Positions 50,479-60,806 of a stretch of DNA of 64,000 nt are shown here, one piece after another. Numbering within the stretch: position 1 is the first letter of the stretch; every line of letters begins with the position of its first letter. This DNA comes from Cryoendolithus antarcticus (taxonomy: Eukaryota; Ascomycota; Dothideomycetes; Cladosporiales; Cladosporiaceae), in NCBI GenBank assembly GCA_002077065.1, contig NAJO01000062.1, positions 1-64,000 on the forward strand. Reading direction: 5' to 3'. Under the pieces are notes generated by a model, which saw nothing but the letters and a program-made list of their open reading frames with translations, was not told the origin of the DNA and searched no databases. The position numbers and the translations under genes are program-made.

Positions 50479-52647
50479 ATGTCAACGCTGCGCGCCCTCC
50501 GCGGCTCCGCAGCCGCCCTCCTCCCCAAGCGAAACCTCCGCCTAAACAGCACCACCGCCCATCCCCCCACCAACCCAGAGCCCCTCCGCTCCATCCTCAT
50601 AGCAAACCGCGGCGAGATCGCCCTCCGCGTAGGACGCACAGCCTCTCAATATGGCATCCGAACCACGACTCTCTACACGGACCCGGACCGCCTCAGCCAG
50701 CACGCCAACAGCTCTCCCTTCGCCATAAACCTCGGCTCCACAGACCAATACCTCAACGGCGAGCGCATAATCCAAGTAGCCAAAGACAATGGCTGCGAAG
50801 CCATCCACCCGGGCTACGGCTTCCTCAGCGAGAACGCTGCCTTCGCGAAAGCTTGCACAGATGCTGGCGTCAAGTTTATTGGCCCGCCGTGGAAGGCGAT
50901 CGAGGCTATGGGGGATAAGAGTCGGAGTAAGGAAATCATGATTGCGGCGGGGGTGCCTTGTATTCCTGGGTATCATGGCGCGGAGCAGGATCCTGCGTAT
51001 CTGGCTGAGAAGGCAGAGGAGGTAGGGTATCCTGTGTTGCTCAAGGCTGTCAAGGGTGGTGGAGGGAAAGGCATGAGGATCGCGAGGACTGCGGAGGAGT
51101 TCGCGCAGCAGCTTGATAGCGCGAAGAGTGAGGCGAGGAGCTCGTTTGGGGATGATGTTATGCTGGTGGAGAAGTATATTACTACACCAAGGCACATCGA
51201 GGTGCAGGTGTTTGCAGATCAGCATGGGAATTGTGTCGCGCTGGGTGAGAGGGATTGCAGTATTCAGCGGAGACATCAAAAGATCTTAGAAGAATCGCCT
51301 GCACCGAATCTGGCTGAGAGTGTGCGACAGGATCTGTGGGAAAAGGCAAGGCAAGCTGCGTTGGCTGTGGCTTATGAAGGCGCTGGCACCGTGGAGTTCA
51401 TCTTCGACAACGACTCGGGCGAGTTCTTCTTCATGGAGATGAACACTCGGCTGCAAGTCGAGCATCCAGTCACTGAGATGGTCACAGGTGAAGATCTCGT
51501 CCGCTGGCAAATTATCGTAGCTGAAGGTGGTAAGCTGCCTTTGACACAATCAGAAGTCGAAGCCCGCATCAAGAGCAGAGGCCACGCGATCGAAGCCCGC
51601 ATCTACGCCGAAGACCCAAGCATGAACTTCGTGCCCTCGACAGGCAAGCTCGTACACCTCCGCACCCCACCGCTCTCAAACAGCGTCCGCATAGACGCCG
51701 GCTTTGTAGAAGGCGATGAAGTCTCCTCGCACTACGACCCGATGATAGCCAAGCTAATCGTCTCTGCCCCCGATCGTGCAAGTGCTCTGCAGAAGATGGC
51801 TGCTGCGCTGGAGCAATACGAGATCGCTGGTGTTGTGACAAACATCGACTTCTTGAAACGCTGCTGTCGTAGTTCGGGATTCATAGCCGGCGAAGTGGAG
51901 ACGGGCTACATCGACAAGCACCGCGAGGAGCTCTTCGCCGAGCAGCAGATTCCAGACGACATCTACGCCCAAGCAGCCATTGGCCTGTTCCTGTCCTCGC
52001 AAACGACAGCCTCGACGAACGCACTGCTCCCTTCAACGCAACCTCTCGGCTTTGCACGCACACCGCAGCCCCACGCCGTCACCCTCTCACCTACCTCCAC
52101 GGACCCGAACGCCCCTGCCCCTCCAACAAAGACGCTGCATGTCATGCAAACAGCACCGGGAACCTTCTCCGTGACCTTCCCAGGATCACCTCAGACGTTT
52201 GAGAATCTAACCACCATCTTCTCGCCCGCTACGAAGACTCTCACGACCTACTTCCCGCACACCCGGCTCTCTTCGACCCTCATCAACACCCCACCAACCT
52301 CAACCTCAGCCTCGACCATCACGCTCTTCACGCGCGGCACATCCTACACCCTAACCCTCTCGCCACCTCCATTCCTGCCCAAACTCCTGAACTCCGGCCC
52401 GGTGGCGTCCAATTCGGTGAAAGCGCCTATGCCGTGTAAGATTCTCAGGGTGATGGTCAAGGAGGGTGAGGAGGTGAAGAAAGGGCAGGCGTTGGTGGTG
52501 ATTGAGAGTATGAAGATGGAGACTGTGATTAGGAGTCCTGGGGATGCAGTGGTAGGGCGGGTGAAGGTGAGGGAGGGGGAGATGTGTAAAGCTGGGACTG
52601 CTGTTGTGGAGTTCGAGGAAGATGTGGAGGCAAAGAACGCGGCCTAA
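50479..52647 (+). CDS. mccA: 3-methylcrotonyl-CoA carboxylase alpha (biotin) subunit, mitochondrial
   Basis: The 722-residue protein has a mitochondrial-type N terminus (MSTLRALRGSAAALLPKRNL), then biotin carboxylase from SILIANRGEIALRVGRTA. ATP-grasp motifs include KGGGGKGMR (about 190-200), HIEVQVFADQHGNCVALGER and FFMEMNTRLQVEHPVTEM. After a variable Pro/Thr/Ser-rich linker comes a biotinyl domain near the C terminus with ESMKMET, placing the biotinylated Lys at 679. The order BC - BT - BCCP, with length near 720 and no carboxyltransferase, fits MCC alpha rather than pyruvate or acetyl-CoA carboxylase. The enzyme carboxylates 3-methylcrotonyl-CoA in leucine catabolism with the beta subunit, which is not in this window. 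Single exon; start at the ATG at 50479. Confidence 0.9.
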   Translation: MSTLRALRGSAAALLPKRNLRLNSTTAHPPTNPEPLRSILIANRGEIALRVGRTASQYGIRTTTLYTDPDRLSQHANSSPFAINLGSTDQYLNGERIIQVAKDNGCEAIHPGYGFLSENAAFAKACTDAGVKFIGPPWKAIEAMGDKSRSKEIMIAAGVPCIPGYHGAEQDPAYLAEKAEEVGYPVLLKAVKGGGGKGMRIARTAEEFAQQLDSAKSEARSSFGDDVMLVEKYITTPRHIEVQVFADQHGNCVALGERDCSIQRRHQKILEESPAPNLAESVRQDLWEKARQAALAVAYEGAGTVEFIFDNDSGEFFFMEMNTRLQVEHPVTEMVTGEDLVRWQIIVAEGGKLPLTQSEVEARIKSRGHAIEARIYAEDPSMNFVPSTGKLVHLRTPPLSNSVRIDAGFVEGDEVSSHYDPMIAKLIVSAPDRASALQKMAAALEQYEIAGVVTNIDFLKRCCRSSGFIAGEVETGYIDKHREELFAEQQIPDDIYAQAAIGLFLSSQTTASTNALLPSTQPLGFARTPQPHAVTLSPTSTDPNAPAPPTKTLHVMQTAPGTFSVTFPGSPQTFENLTTIFSPATKTLTTYFPHTRLSSTLINTPPTSTSASTITLFTRGTSYTLTLSPPPFLPKLLNSGPVASNSVKAPMPCKILRVMVKEGEEVKKGQALVVIESMKMETVIRSPGDAVVGRVKVREGEMCKAGTAVVEFEEDVEAKNAA

Positions 52648-52760
52648 AAGTGGCGTGCAGTAATTCTGCTAGCCGAGAAGAGACAAGGCTTTCGAGTGTC
52701 TAAAGCTTGGGTGCATTATGCAGTATGTAATGTAACCATATTCGCATAACCGCAAGACGC

Positions 52761-55700
52761 TCACGCGCCCAACACCCGCTCCCTTCTCTCCCTCATCCTC
52801 ACCTCCCGCGCCTTAGCAACGCTCTTCCACTCATCTGTAAATCCCTCCCCCTTTACAGCCCTCTGCCCAAGCCCCTCCTGAATCTTCACAGGCCGCACAA
52901 CCTTGACCCCCCCCGTCCCAATCCCCATAGTCTGCCCCATAATAATACACTCACTAACGCCCTCAATCCGATCCTCCTTCCCCTTCACCCCAGCCTCATA
53001 AAGATGCTCCGCAGTCTTCTCGAAACTCGCCAGCTGCAACACGCTCTCCCTCATTTTCGCGAGCCCGAAACGCGTGATCCCCAGAACTTCGCCTTTGAAT
53101 GTCATCACATCAGCGAGCAGCTGCATGTGGCGGGGATCAATGTCCATGCCGCCCATGACTTGGGAGATTTCGCGGATAATTGTGGAGCGCGCTGCTTCAA
53201 TGCCTAGCACCGAGAGAGTCTCGGGGATGTGGTTGGTGTATGTGGAGAGACCGTTGATGCCGGAGGTTGTAAGGCAGTGTCGAAATCCGTAGCCTTCTAC
53301 TAGTACTTGGATTGGTTCCCGCCCGGTGCTGTCGGGGCGGTCGTCGCGTTTCATGATCGCGCGGTGGGCGTCGGGGTAGCCGGAGATGACCACACCCGGG
53401 AGACGGCGTTTGAGCTGCTGAATTTGCAGGAATAGATCAGAGCCCGTCTCCGCTATGGGAGGCTCGCCAGCGAGGTCGCGGGCTTTCGATAGAGCGGTTG
53501 GGCGGGATGTGGGTTTCCTCCGGGGTTTGGTGGAGGATGTGTGGTCGGGTGAGTCGATGTAGACTCTTATGTGGCTGTTGCCGTGGTGCAGGGCTGTGAC
53601 GCCGAGGGCTTTCATGCCCTTCGTCCCCTCAATAGCAGTGGTGATGTGTTCTAGACTTATGCGCAGGCCGAGATTGCGGACAGCGGTCCAGTCAACGCGC
53701 ATGTTGATCCAGCCGCCGTCTTGGCCCCAGCAGTCTTCGATGTAGGCCACGATGTCGCGCATGTAGGTCTTCTGAATCAGAGCGGACGCCATGCGGGCGG
53801 CAATTGCTTCGTAAGGGCTGTCGAGGGAGCAGGAGATGACGGGCGTGCTGATGACTTTGCTGGCGTTTATGATTTCCTTGATACGCGGGACACCTTGGGT
53901 GATGGACATGCCTGCTACACCAGCAAAATGGAAGGTCTTGAGCGTCATTTGAGTGCCGGGTTCACCGATAGAATGGGCACCTACTGCGCCGACGGCGTGG
54001 TGGGGCTCGACCTTGGACTTCTCGAACTTCTGGAAGCAGAGATGGAGGAAGCGGTCGAGCGCTGTGCGGGAGAGCTTGAAGATATGCGATGTGTCTGCCG
54101 GACTGCGGCGTTGGGTGCTTGCGATCTTGGCTGACTTGTCTGCGATAAAGTCCGAGACTGTCGTTAGAAAAGATCGAATGCTCTCGAGCTGGTCCGTTCG
54201 CTCAGGCTTGTCTTCCTCGTACTCGTACGGCAAGATGGACTGATCTTGCTCACAGATCCGATCTAGCCCTTTACGTTCAGCTGAGATCCTCGCTATGACG
54301 ATCTTCTTTACCTCTTTCTGCGTTAAGCCACGTTCGCTGTTGTCCCAGGTGCTGCTCAGCGCGTGTGCGTAGGTCCTTTCGAAGTTGACGGGTTTAGCAC
54401 TGCCCTCCATATCAAGCGGATCCAGCCCATCATCGCCGAACTTCATCTGAACAACGCTACCATTCGATGTTCGCACCGTGTTGTCGTACTGCGCACTCAA
54501 GTCCTCCAGACTCTTCATTAGACGTCGCGACATGTAACCAGTCTCGGCAGTCTTGACAGCGGTATCGACCAGACCCTCGCGGCCAGACATCGCGTGGAAG
54601 ATAAACTCGGTCGGGTTAAGTCCACTGAAGAACGAGTTGAGGACAAAGCCCTTCGCAGGTGGATCTCTCGACGCCTTCGCGAAGTGCGGTAAGGTACGAT
54701 CCTGGAAACCATCCAGCACTCGCTTCCCGCCAATGATCTGCTGTCCTACAACAGCGACCATCTGCGACACGTTGATAAGCGATCCTTTCGACCCGCACGT
54801 GGCCATCGTCAGTGGTGCGTTGAACACGCTCAGCTCAGCAAAGCAAGCATCACCACACTCTTGCCGGACCTTGGACAGTATACCAGACATCTGATTCTCC
54901 ATTGTCATCTCTTCGTCACAGCCAGGATCACGCTGAAGCTCACCGCGCTTGAACTGCTCGATAAGCTTCACACACTTTGCGTACGCAGTACCGACGAGCT
55001 GCGCTTTACGCAATCGGAGTTGCTCACTAGGGTAGACGTCGTTGATGCCGATTGAGAAGCCTTGCTCTCCCAGCCAGCGTGCAGACAGCTTTGAAAGGCG
55101 GTTCATGGCTTCTGCTGCGTATTCTGGTCCGAAGTCTCGCCATATCACGTAGAAGACGGAGTCCTTCTTGCCGTCACCGACTGTGGCTTTGTCCATGACG
55201 CCACACATGACTTCGCTGTTGCGGATGACCAGGTAAGCGTCGTTCTCAACCATATCGGGGATCATTCCTGGCGTTCTGGGTGCTGTATACTGCTTACACT
55301 TCGCTTCGAGGTTGATGTTGACCGGGTAGTCAGGGTGTGGCTTAATGAGCATACTCCAGACTTGTTTCCCGGTCCATTGCTGTTGCGGACGCATAATTGC
55401 TGGTGGCGGTATGTGGATCGGATACTCCTTGCCAGTGTATGGGTCTTTGGCTGTCATGCCGTTGTACATGTAGCTGACGCATTGCTCGAACTGCCTTCGG
55501 TTAAAGAACTTGTCCTTCCGGCTCATTAGGTACGCAGCGGTGATGAAATCCTGGATGGCGGCGATGATCGGCGCACCGTTCTTGGGTGTAGCAAGATTGT
55601 GCTTGACACCCATCAGCTCCATAGCTTCTGCCCGAGCTTCTTCTGTTTGCGGTACGTGAAGATTCATCTCATCGCCATCGAAATCAGCATTGTACGGATT

Positions 55701-57239
55701 GCACACACACTCGTTCAACCTGAACGTCCGCCACGGGCGTATCTTTGCGCGATGTGCCAGGATTGACAATTTGTGCAGGGAGGGTTGTCGATTGAAAAGC
55801 ACAATGTCACCGTCTTCGAGATGACGCTCGACGATGTCGCCTACCACCAGCTTTTCTTCAACCCTCTTCAGATCTGACTTTGATGCTGCCATCTTGAGAG
55901 CCAAGCGCCGCCCGTCAGCTCCCTTGATGACCCAGTTTGCGCCAGGGTGGTGTCTCGAGCCACGCATGATACAAGCCTTGAGCTTGTCAATGTTCTGTGC
56001 ATTCACCTTCTCCGGGTAGGTCATGTTGACAGCCACTCTCGTGGGCACAGCGACTTCCTCGATCGAGAGATTTGGATCTGGAGAGATGACTGTCCGTCCA
56101 GAGAAATCCACACGCTTTCCAGAGAGATTGCCACGAAATCGACCCTGCTTTCCTTTCAGTCGCTGCTCGAAGCCACGCATCATCTTGCCGTATGCCGAGT
56201 CCTTACTAAGGCCAGGGAGTCCGCCGTTGATGTACATGGCTACTTGCACTTGCAGGTATTCCCACATCTCTGTGATCTTTGAGATCGATTGACCCTGAGC
56301 CAGACCAGCCCGAATGAGACTGTTGACGTGTAGGATGTCGCCGAGTTTGTTGGTGATGTCGTCCTCGGTGGAGGCAGCCTCTTGCGCAACAGATGGTCGA
56401 ATTGCCACAGGCGGTGCAGGCACGAATGTCCAGAGCATGTTCTCGGGCCTCCCTCCACTGGCAGGATCCATGCCAAAAAGCTCCACATCTTGCGCCGAGA
56501 TCTTGCGGAATATGTTCATGACTCTCACCGGGTTGAGGTCGTCCATAGCCCGTTTAGCTAGCCGGTCCACCTCATTGTTGTTCTCCTTCGCGGCTGTGAA
56601 CGACTGCTCGAACTTCTCCATCTCTTTCGGCTTGACCTTGCTTTTGGCAGTAGACGATGTGTACTGGGTGAACTTATTGTGGAAGATCTTGATTGGATGG
56701 CCGGGCACTTTCTTGACCTGCCCGTTGAAGGCAGAGCAGTGCGGACAGACTCTCACCTTCCGGCAGTCTGTAGCGATTGCTTTGCAGACAGCGCTCTTTC
56801 GCAGCCCATCCATACCAGGAGTCCTCAGCCGCCGTAGCAGCTTTCTCTTCTCTTTCTCCGGCAACAGTACTTTCGAACACTCCTTGCAAACGCAGTGCAG
56901 CAATTCGATGATCTTGCTAAAGTAGCCATAATGGAAGACTGGCAACACGAGCTTAACATGTCCGAAATGTCCACTGCACTCCTTCAGTCCCTCGTGGCAA
57001 GTCTGACAGATGCCAGATTTTGCAGAGGTTCCAAGCCGTTGATCGAGAGGGCCATTCACAGTATGCTTTCGCGGCTGTCCAGGCGTGCGATCCAGATCGT
57101 ACAGGTTGCGGTCGGCGATATTAACGACAGACTGCGCGACCATGTCCTGTGGACTGAGCATGCCAAACTGGATCGACTTGATGCGCTTGGGCGGGCGGTC
57201 CAGGACCTGCTCCTTGCCATTGTCGTCGTAGTTGTCCAT
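52761..57239 (-). CDS. RPC1: Largest subunit of RNA polymerase III (RPC1/RPC160)
   Basis: The 1492-residue protein is a full-length RNA polymerase largest subunit. The N-terminal clamp zinc site is CQTCHEGLKECSGHFGH (C78, C81, C88, H91), followed by another Cys cluster (CVCKECSK). The catalytic NADFDGDEMNLHVPQTEEA is at about 516-534. FSGRTVISPDPNLSIEEVAVP and the bridge-helix/trigger-loop region (GREGLVDTAVKTAETGYMSRRLMK) are intact. Pol III identity comes from the N terminus (RPPKRIKSIQFGMLSPQDMV) and from the lack of a heptad-repeat CTD. It transcribes tRNA, 5S and U6 genes in the nucleus. It is one exon of 4.5 kb. Its stop lies 113 bases from that of the convergent MCC alpha gene. Confidence 0.96.
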   Translation of the reverse strand: MDNYDDNGKEQVLDRPPKRIKSIQFGMLSPQDMVAQSVVNIADRNLYDLDRTPGQPRKHTVNGPLDQRLGTSAKSGICQTCHEGLKECSGHFGHVKLVLPVFHYGYFSKIIELLHCVCKECSKVLLPEKEKRKLLRRLRTPGMDGLRKSAVCKAIATDCRKVRVCPHCSAFNGQVKKVPGHPIKIFHNKFTQYTSSTAKSKVKPKEMEKFEQSFTAAKENNNEVDRLAKRAMDDLNPVRVMNIFRKISAQDVELFGMDPASGGRPENMLWTFVPAPPVAIRPSVAQEAASTEDDITNKLGDILHVNSLIRAGLAQGQSISKITEMWEYLQVQVAMYINGGLPGLSKDSAYGKMMRGFEQRLKGKQGRFRGNLSGKRVDFSGRTVISPDPNLSIEEVAVPTRVAVNMTYPEKVNAQNIDKLKACIMRGSRHHPGANWVIKGADGRRLALKMAASKSDLKRVEEKLVVGDIVERHLEDGDIVLFNRQPSLHKLSILAHRAKIRPWRTFRLNECVCNPYNADFDGDEMNLHVPQTEEARAEAMELMGVKHNLATPKNGAPIIAAIQDFITAAYLMSRKDKFFNRRQFEQCVSYMYNGMTAKDPYTGKEYPIHIPPPAIMRPQQQWTGKQVWSMLIKPHPDYPVNINLEAKCKQYTAPRTPGMIPDMVENDAYLVIRNSEVMCGVMDKATVGDGKKDSVFYVIWRDFGPEYAAEAMNRLSKLSARWLGEQGFSIGINDVYPSEQLRLRKAQLVGTAYAKCVKLIEQFKRGELQRDPGCDEEMTMENQMSGILSKVRQECGDACFAELSVFNAPLTMATCGSKGSLINVSQMVAVVGQQIIGGKRVLDGFQDRTLPHFAKASRDPPAKGFVLNSFFSGLNPTEFIFHAMSGREGLVDTAVKTAETGYMSRRLMKSLEDLSAQYDNTVRTSNGSVVQMKFGDDGLDPLDMEGSAKPVNFERTYAHALSSTWDNSERGLTQKEVKKIVIARISAERKGLDRICEQDQSILPYEYEEDKPERTDQLESIRSFLTTVSDFIADKSAKIASTQRRSPADTSHIFKLSRTALDRFLHLCFQKFEKSKVEPHHAVGAVGAHSIGEPGTQMTLKTFHFAGVAGMSITQGVPRIKEIINASKVISTPVISCSLDSPYEAIAARMASALIQKTYMRDIVAYIEDCWGQDGGWINMRVDWTAVRNLGLRISLEHITTAIEGTKGMKALGVTALHHGNSHIRVYIDSPDHTSSTKPRRKPTSRPTALSKARDLAGEPPIAETGSDLFLQIQQLKRRLPGVVISGYPDAHRAIMKRDDRPDSTGREPIQVLVEGYGFRHCLTTSGINGLSTYTNHIPETLSVLGIEAARSTIIREISQVMGGMDIDPRHMQLLADVMTFKGEVLGITRFGLAKMRESVLQLASFEKTAEHLYEAGVKGKEDRIEGVSECIIMGQTMGIGTGGVKVVRPVKIQEGLGQRAVKGEGFTDEWKSVAKAREVRMRERRERVLGA

Positions 57240-57928
57240 GGTGGAGAGGTGGTCCTGCCGAGACCGTGGAGTGTACTGCGCCGACCAGCGGCTTTCTGTA
57301 CAGGTCTTACGTTCAATCGTGCATGCGCATCGTCACATCAAATTATTCGACTCACGCCAGTCAAGTCGCGGAAGCTTGCCCTCCTCGGCTCCACCAGATC
57401 TCTCGGCTCGGCCCGTCCTTATCTTATCGGACAGCCGGCTCAGGGCGTGGGGTACTGGGAGCTGCACGTCTGCACTGCTAGACAATCTTCCCACCAACAG
57501 TACAGATACCTAGTCGATCCTGCAGTATGATCTGTCGAATACGGAGAAGTGTACCAAGAAGCTCGACGAGTCCGAGTCCCGCGTATGTGAGAAGTGATGT
57601 TGCCCAAGTGGAGGTGCAGCTTCGCCGGATCGCACGTGAAATGCCCCACTTTGGATCGTTGCCTTGCGCCTCGAAGCTCCTTGATAGATGACTGCTACTT
57701 GACTGACCTGCTCCCTCGACCACCTTACACCCTCACACTTGACAGCTCTGGTGATCATCTCCTCGGACTGAGACTCGGTCACTAGTACGGCACTGTGGTA
57801 GCTGCCTGCCTTCGACACCGCAGTATCGCCTTATCAGCAGCACCGGCTGCCTTCCGTCACCCCCCTCCGTGCACCTCGACTCTCCCTACTCCCTCACTCA
57901 CACAGCCTCGCCAACCCACACAACACAC
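57240..57928. promoter_or_regulatory. Divergent promoter of RPC1 and FHA genes
   Basis: This is about 690 bases between divergent starts. The part closest to the FHA gene (about 57840-57925) is C- and CA-rich, fitting a pyrimidine-rich leader. No specific site is recognised. Confidence 0.45.
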
Positions 57929-59983
57929 ATGCCTCCGCTGCCCTACCCATCTTGGGGCTCCTCACACCCTGCCACGCAGTTCAACAGCTCCTCCACCATG
58001 GCTGCGTCGCCCAGCTCCACCGGTATGTGCGCGCCCTGGCTTGCGGCTTATCCGCCTACTGACATGATTCAAGCTGTGGTAGTCACTCTCACCCCCACCA
58101 ACGACCCATCCGACACCCGCACCATCCTCATCCGCCCTGGCACGCCTCTCACTATCGGCAGGTCGTCCAGGTCTGAGCCTAAGAACCTTGTCCGCGGCAC
58201 CCACAACGCCCTCTTCGAGAATCCCGTAATCTCCCGGAAGCATGCTCAGCTTACTCTGAGCGCCTCCTCTCCCGGCGCTGTCAATATCGTGGATCTCCAC
58301 TCCATGCACGGTACCACAGTCAACGGCATGAAGCTGTCCGGCTCCGAGCTGCGTCGCCTTCACACTGGCGATGTAGTGAAGCTGGGTGATGAAGTCGTCA
58401 GATCGCATGGTGAGTCTGACATGTTCACTATTCTGGCTCGCAGTGGCATCATTACTAAACATAATGTAGACAAGCATGACGGTCTTACCCTCACCATCGA
58501 CATCGCTGGCCAGCCTAGTATCCCTGGCATCCCCACCTACCCGAAGATGGCGACCAGCACCTCGAATAGCTTCACCGTGCCCGACGGCGATGACTCCGAC
58601 TACGACTCCGATGCAAGTGAGATAGAGCGAAGCTACAATAACTTGACATCCTCTGCGCAGACTACCCCAGAGCAAGGAAGTGACAAGATCGGGTCTCAGC
58701 AGGCGCCCATCGATCTTGATGAGCCCACGGGATACGAATACTCCGCTGCGGACGAGCACGAGGACGTCAACGTCGTGACCGAGTCGGTGCAAGAGAAGGT
58801 CATCCCGGACACCTACGCATGGGGTGAGTATGACGATGTCTACGCCATGAGTGAGGATGTCTCCGATGCTGAGGAAGAGGAAGAGGAGAGCTACCACTCC
58901 GACGAGGAGAACGACGACAATAGTGCTGCCTCGGACGACGCGGACAGCAACATGGCCGACTCAGATGTGGAAGACGAGGCGCCAGAGGTCTTGTCAAGCA
59001 AGCGTGAGCCGTCCCTAGAGCTCGGTACCAGCAGCTTCGGCACCGCTCCTCCGGCCACTGAGTCGGCTGCTGCCTCGAAGAAGCCGCACTATGACCCTGT
59101 GCGCGGCTATGAGGTGCCACACAGTACCTTCAAGGTCTCTCTGCCTCCAAACTTTGCAGAGGCATCGTCGGCGGCTATCACGGCGCAGTATCACTCGAAG
59201 CCGTACGCGAGCACCCAGCCAGCCTCGTCAATGAATCCGTATCCCGCTGCTCATGCCGACAACAGTCGTCGTTGGGACGCTCCAGCACGCAGGTCTGTCG
59301 ACGACGCTTACTTCGGCCATGACACTGGAGTGTGGGGCTCTGGCTCTGCTTACCAGTACACCAACCCCTATTACGCTGCATCTCCGTACGTCTACCCCCA
59401 AGGTACCGGGTACTATGATCCTCAGCCTGCCACTCTGCCCATAGTGCCAGCCTACCAGGCTGTACAGCCGAAGACAACCAGCAAGGTCGACATCATGAAT
59501 CTCGTCGAAGACCGCGCGGCGAAGATTGAGGAGAGGATCGCTCCCACCGCTTCCACACACCTCAAGCGCAAGGCCAACGAGATCTCCGAGGACTCTGTCG
59601 CCTTGCCTCCAGTTGCGACCGCCCAGACCCTCGAGTCTTTGAGGAATGCCTTTGCGCCCTCCAGTCCAGTTGCTGAGACCACGCTCAACGATATCACTTT
59701 CACCGATATCCCCTCCATCACAGACACTGATGTGATCGCGCCCTCCGCCCCCCGCAAGAAGAAAGCTCGCGCCATTGAGGATCCTTTCGCGGACATGTCA
59801 GATGTGGATTGGCTGAAATTGCTGGGTGAGCCGATCAAGCCGAGGCCTGCAAAGAGGATGAAGATGGTCAAGAAGGCTTTGTCTCACGCGGCGACGGCTG
59901 GGAGCTACATGGCTCTTGGTAGTGCGTTGACCGTGGCCTTCTTGGCTAGTCCTGCTGCGGAGAGTCTGTTGGGGGCGTTGTGA
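57929..59983 (+). CDS. FHA-domain protein with C-terminal hydrophobic tail; likely two exons
   Basis: The start at 57929 (MPPLPYPSWG) gives 684 residues if read straight through. Inside lies a stop-free 51-nt stretch (58023-58073) with GTATGT, CTACTGAC and CAAG, which I read as an intron (phase 1). Splicing gives 667 residues and joins SSTA to VVVTLTP. A single FHA domain follows: LTIGRSSRSEPKN, NPVISRKHAQL, HSMHGTTVNGMKL and GDVVKLGDEV keep the Arg, Ser-Arg-x-His and Asn-Gly that bind phosphothreonine. Then come long acidic stretches, a Tyr/Pro/Ala-rich region, and a basic segment leading to about 25 hydrophobic residues at the C terminus, which may be a tail anchor. Fungal FHA proteins with such tails include SLMAP/Far9-type members, but no coiled coil is seen here. 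Function unknown. Confidence 0.82.
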   Translation: MPPLPYPSWGSSHPATQFNSSSTMAASPSSTGMCAPWLAAYPPTDMIQAVVVTLTPTNDPSDTRTILIRPGTPLTIGRSSRSEPKNLVRGTHNALFENPVISRKHAQLTLSASSPGAVNIVDLHSMHGTTVNGMKLSGSELRRLHTGDVVKLGDEVVRSHGESDMFTILARSGIITKHNVDKHDGLTLTIDIAGQPSIPGIPTYPKMATSTSNSFTVPDGDDSDYDSDASEIERSYNNLTSSAQTTPEQGSDKIGSQQAPIDLDEPTGYEYSAADEHEDVNVVTESVQEKVIPDTYAWGEYDDVYAMSEDVSDAEEEEEESYHSDEENDDNSAASDDADSNMADSDVEDEAPEVLSSKREPSLELGTSSFGTAPPATESAAASKKPHYDPVRGYEVPHSTFKVSLPPNFAEASSAAITAQYHSKPYASTQPASSMNPYPAAHADNSRRWDAPARRSVDDAYFGHDTGVWGSGSAYQYTNPYYAASPYVYPQGTGYYDPQPATLPIVPAYQAVQPKTTSKVDIMNLVEDRAAKIEERIAPTASTHLKRKANEISEDSVALPPVATAQTLESLRNAFAPSSPVAETTLNDITFTDIPSITDTDVIAPSAPRKKKARAIEDPFADMSDVDWLKLLGEPIKPRPAKRMKMVKKALSHAATAGSYMALGSALTVAFLASPAAESLLGAL

Positions 59984-60590
59984 GGAGAGGGGGAGCTCAT
60001 GAGATAGTGCTTTGGTGGTGGAGTTGGAGAGGAGTTCAAGCTGGGCTTCGGCAGGTGATGGAATTGGACGTTTAGGTCGCGGGCGTGATGATACACGCTT
60101 TTACGGATTGGAACGATGCACATGATCGGCGTGACTTGGCGCGCTGGCAAGCTCTGATGCTTTTGCAGAAGGGAGTGTATGCGGTGCAGCAGGCTGCTTG
60201 GCGTTGGAACAAAGGTCAGGGTCTGCGTAGAGCGATAGCACTGGACCATATTCAAACCCATCGCTCGTACCCTCCCTCGCAGCGTCGTCGTTGTTTCATT
60301 GTCGATAAGGGACCCCGGCGTGGAGGTGCTGCAATACAGTACGTTGGATCGTCAACTCCCTTGGCAACGGCCATGCTGCAGGTCCCGTCGACATCCGGTG
60401 TGTACCTTATTCGCCACCACTATGACATACATGTACTCCAGTCACATTGGACGGACTATGTAAGATTCCCGCCTCTCAATAATGCAAAACCCGTTTTCTC
60501 TTTCCGATCACATCGCCCTCTACTTACTTGACCGGCGTAGCAAATTGAATTCGAATCACCAGTAAATATCAACACCATCACATCTTGACG
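59984..60590. other. Intergenic
   Basis: This is about 600 bases between the FHA gene and a small gene. The 148-codon frame at 60085-60531 has no recognisable feature and I treat it as chance. Confidence 0.4.
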
Positions 60591-60806
60591 ATGTCTTCCC
60601 GGCAAATTGAACAGGAATCTACGTCCTCCCGCTTCCTTCGCGGCGCGGGCAATGTCAAGGACCCGGACAACAAGCTCTGGTGGCCTGCTCGCTGGATCGT
60701 GGCGGGGAACCAGTATCTGGTGGCTGTGATCATCGTGACTATGGCTGAGGGCGTCAAGGCGATATTCACTGGAGGAAGGGGTCGGAAGCGGAGGCATGGG
60801 GACTGA
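60591..60806 (+). CDS. Possible small single-pass membrane protein
   Basis: This is a 71-residue open frame starting at the ATG at 60591 (ACGATGTC context). It has a charged N terminus, a WWPARWI segment, one hydrophobic stretch of about 18 residues (YLVAVIIVTMAEGVKAIF) and a strongly basic C terminus (GGRGRKRRHGD), consistent with a small membrane protein with a positive inside end. I do not recognise the family. Support comes only from composition and the ATG; no splice sites are needed. It could be chance. Confidence 0.45.
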   Translation: MSSRQIEQESTSSRFLRGAGNVKDPDNKLWWPARWIVAGNQYLVAVIIVTMAEGVKAIFTGGRGRKRRHGD

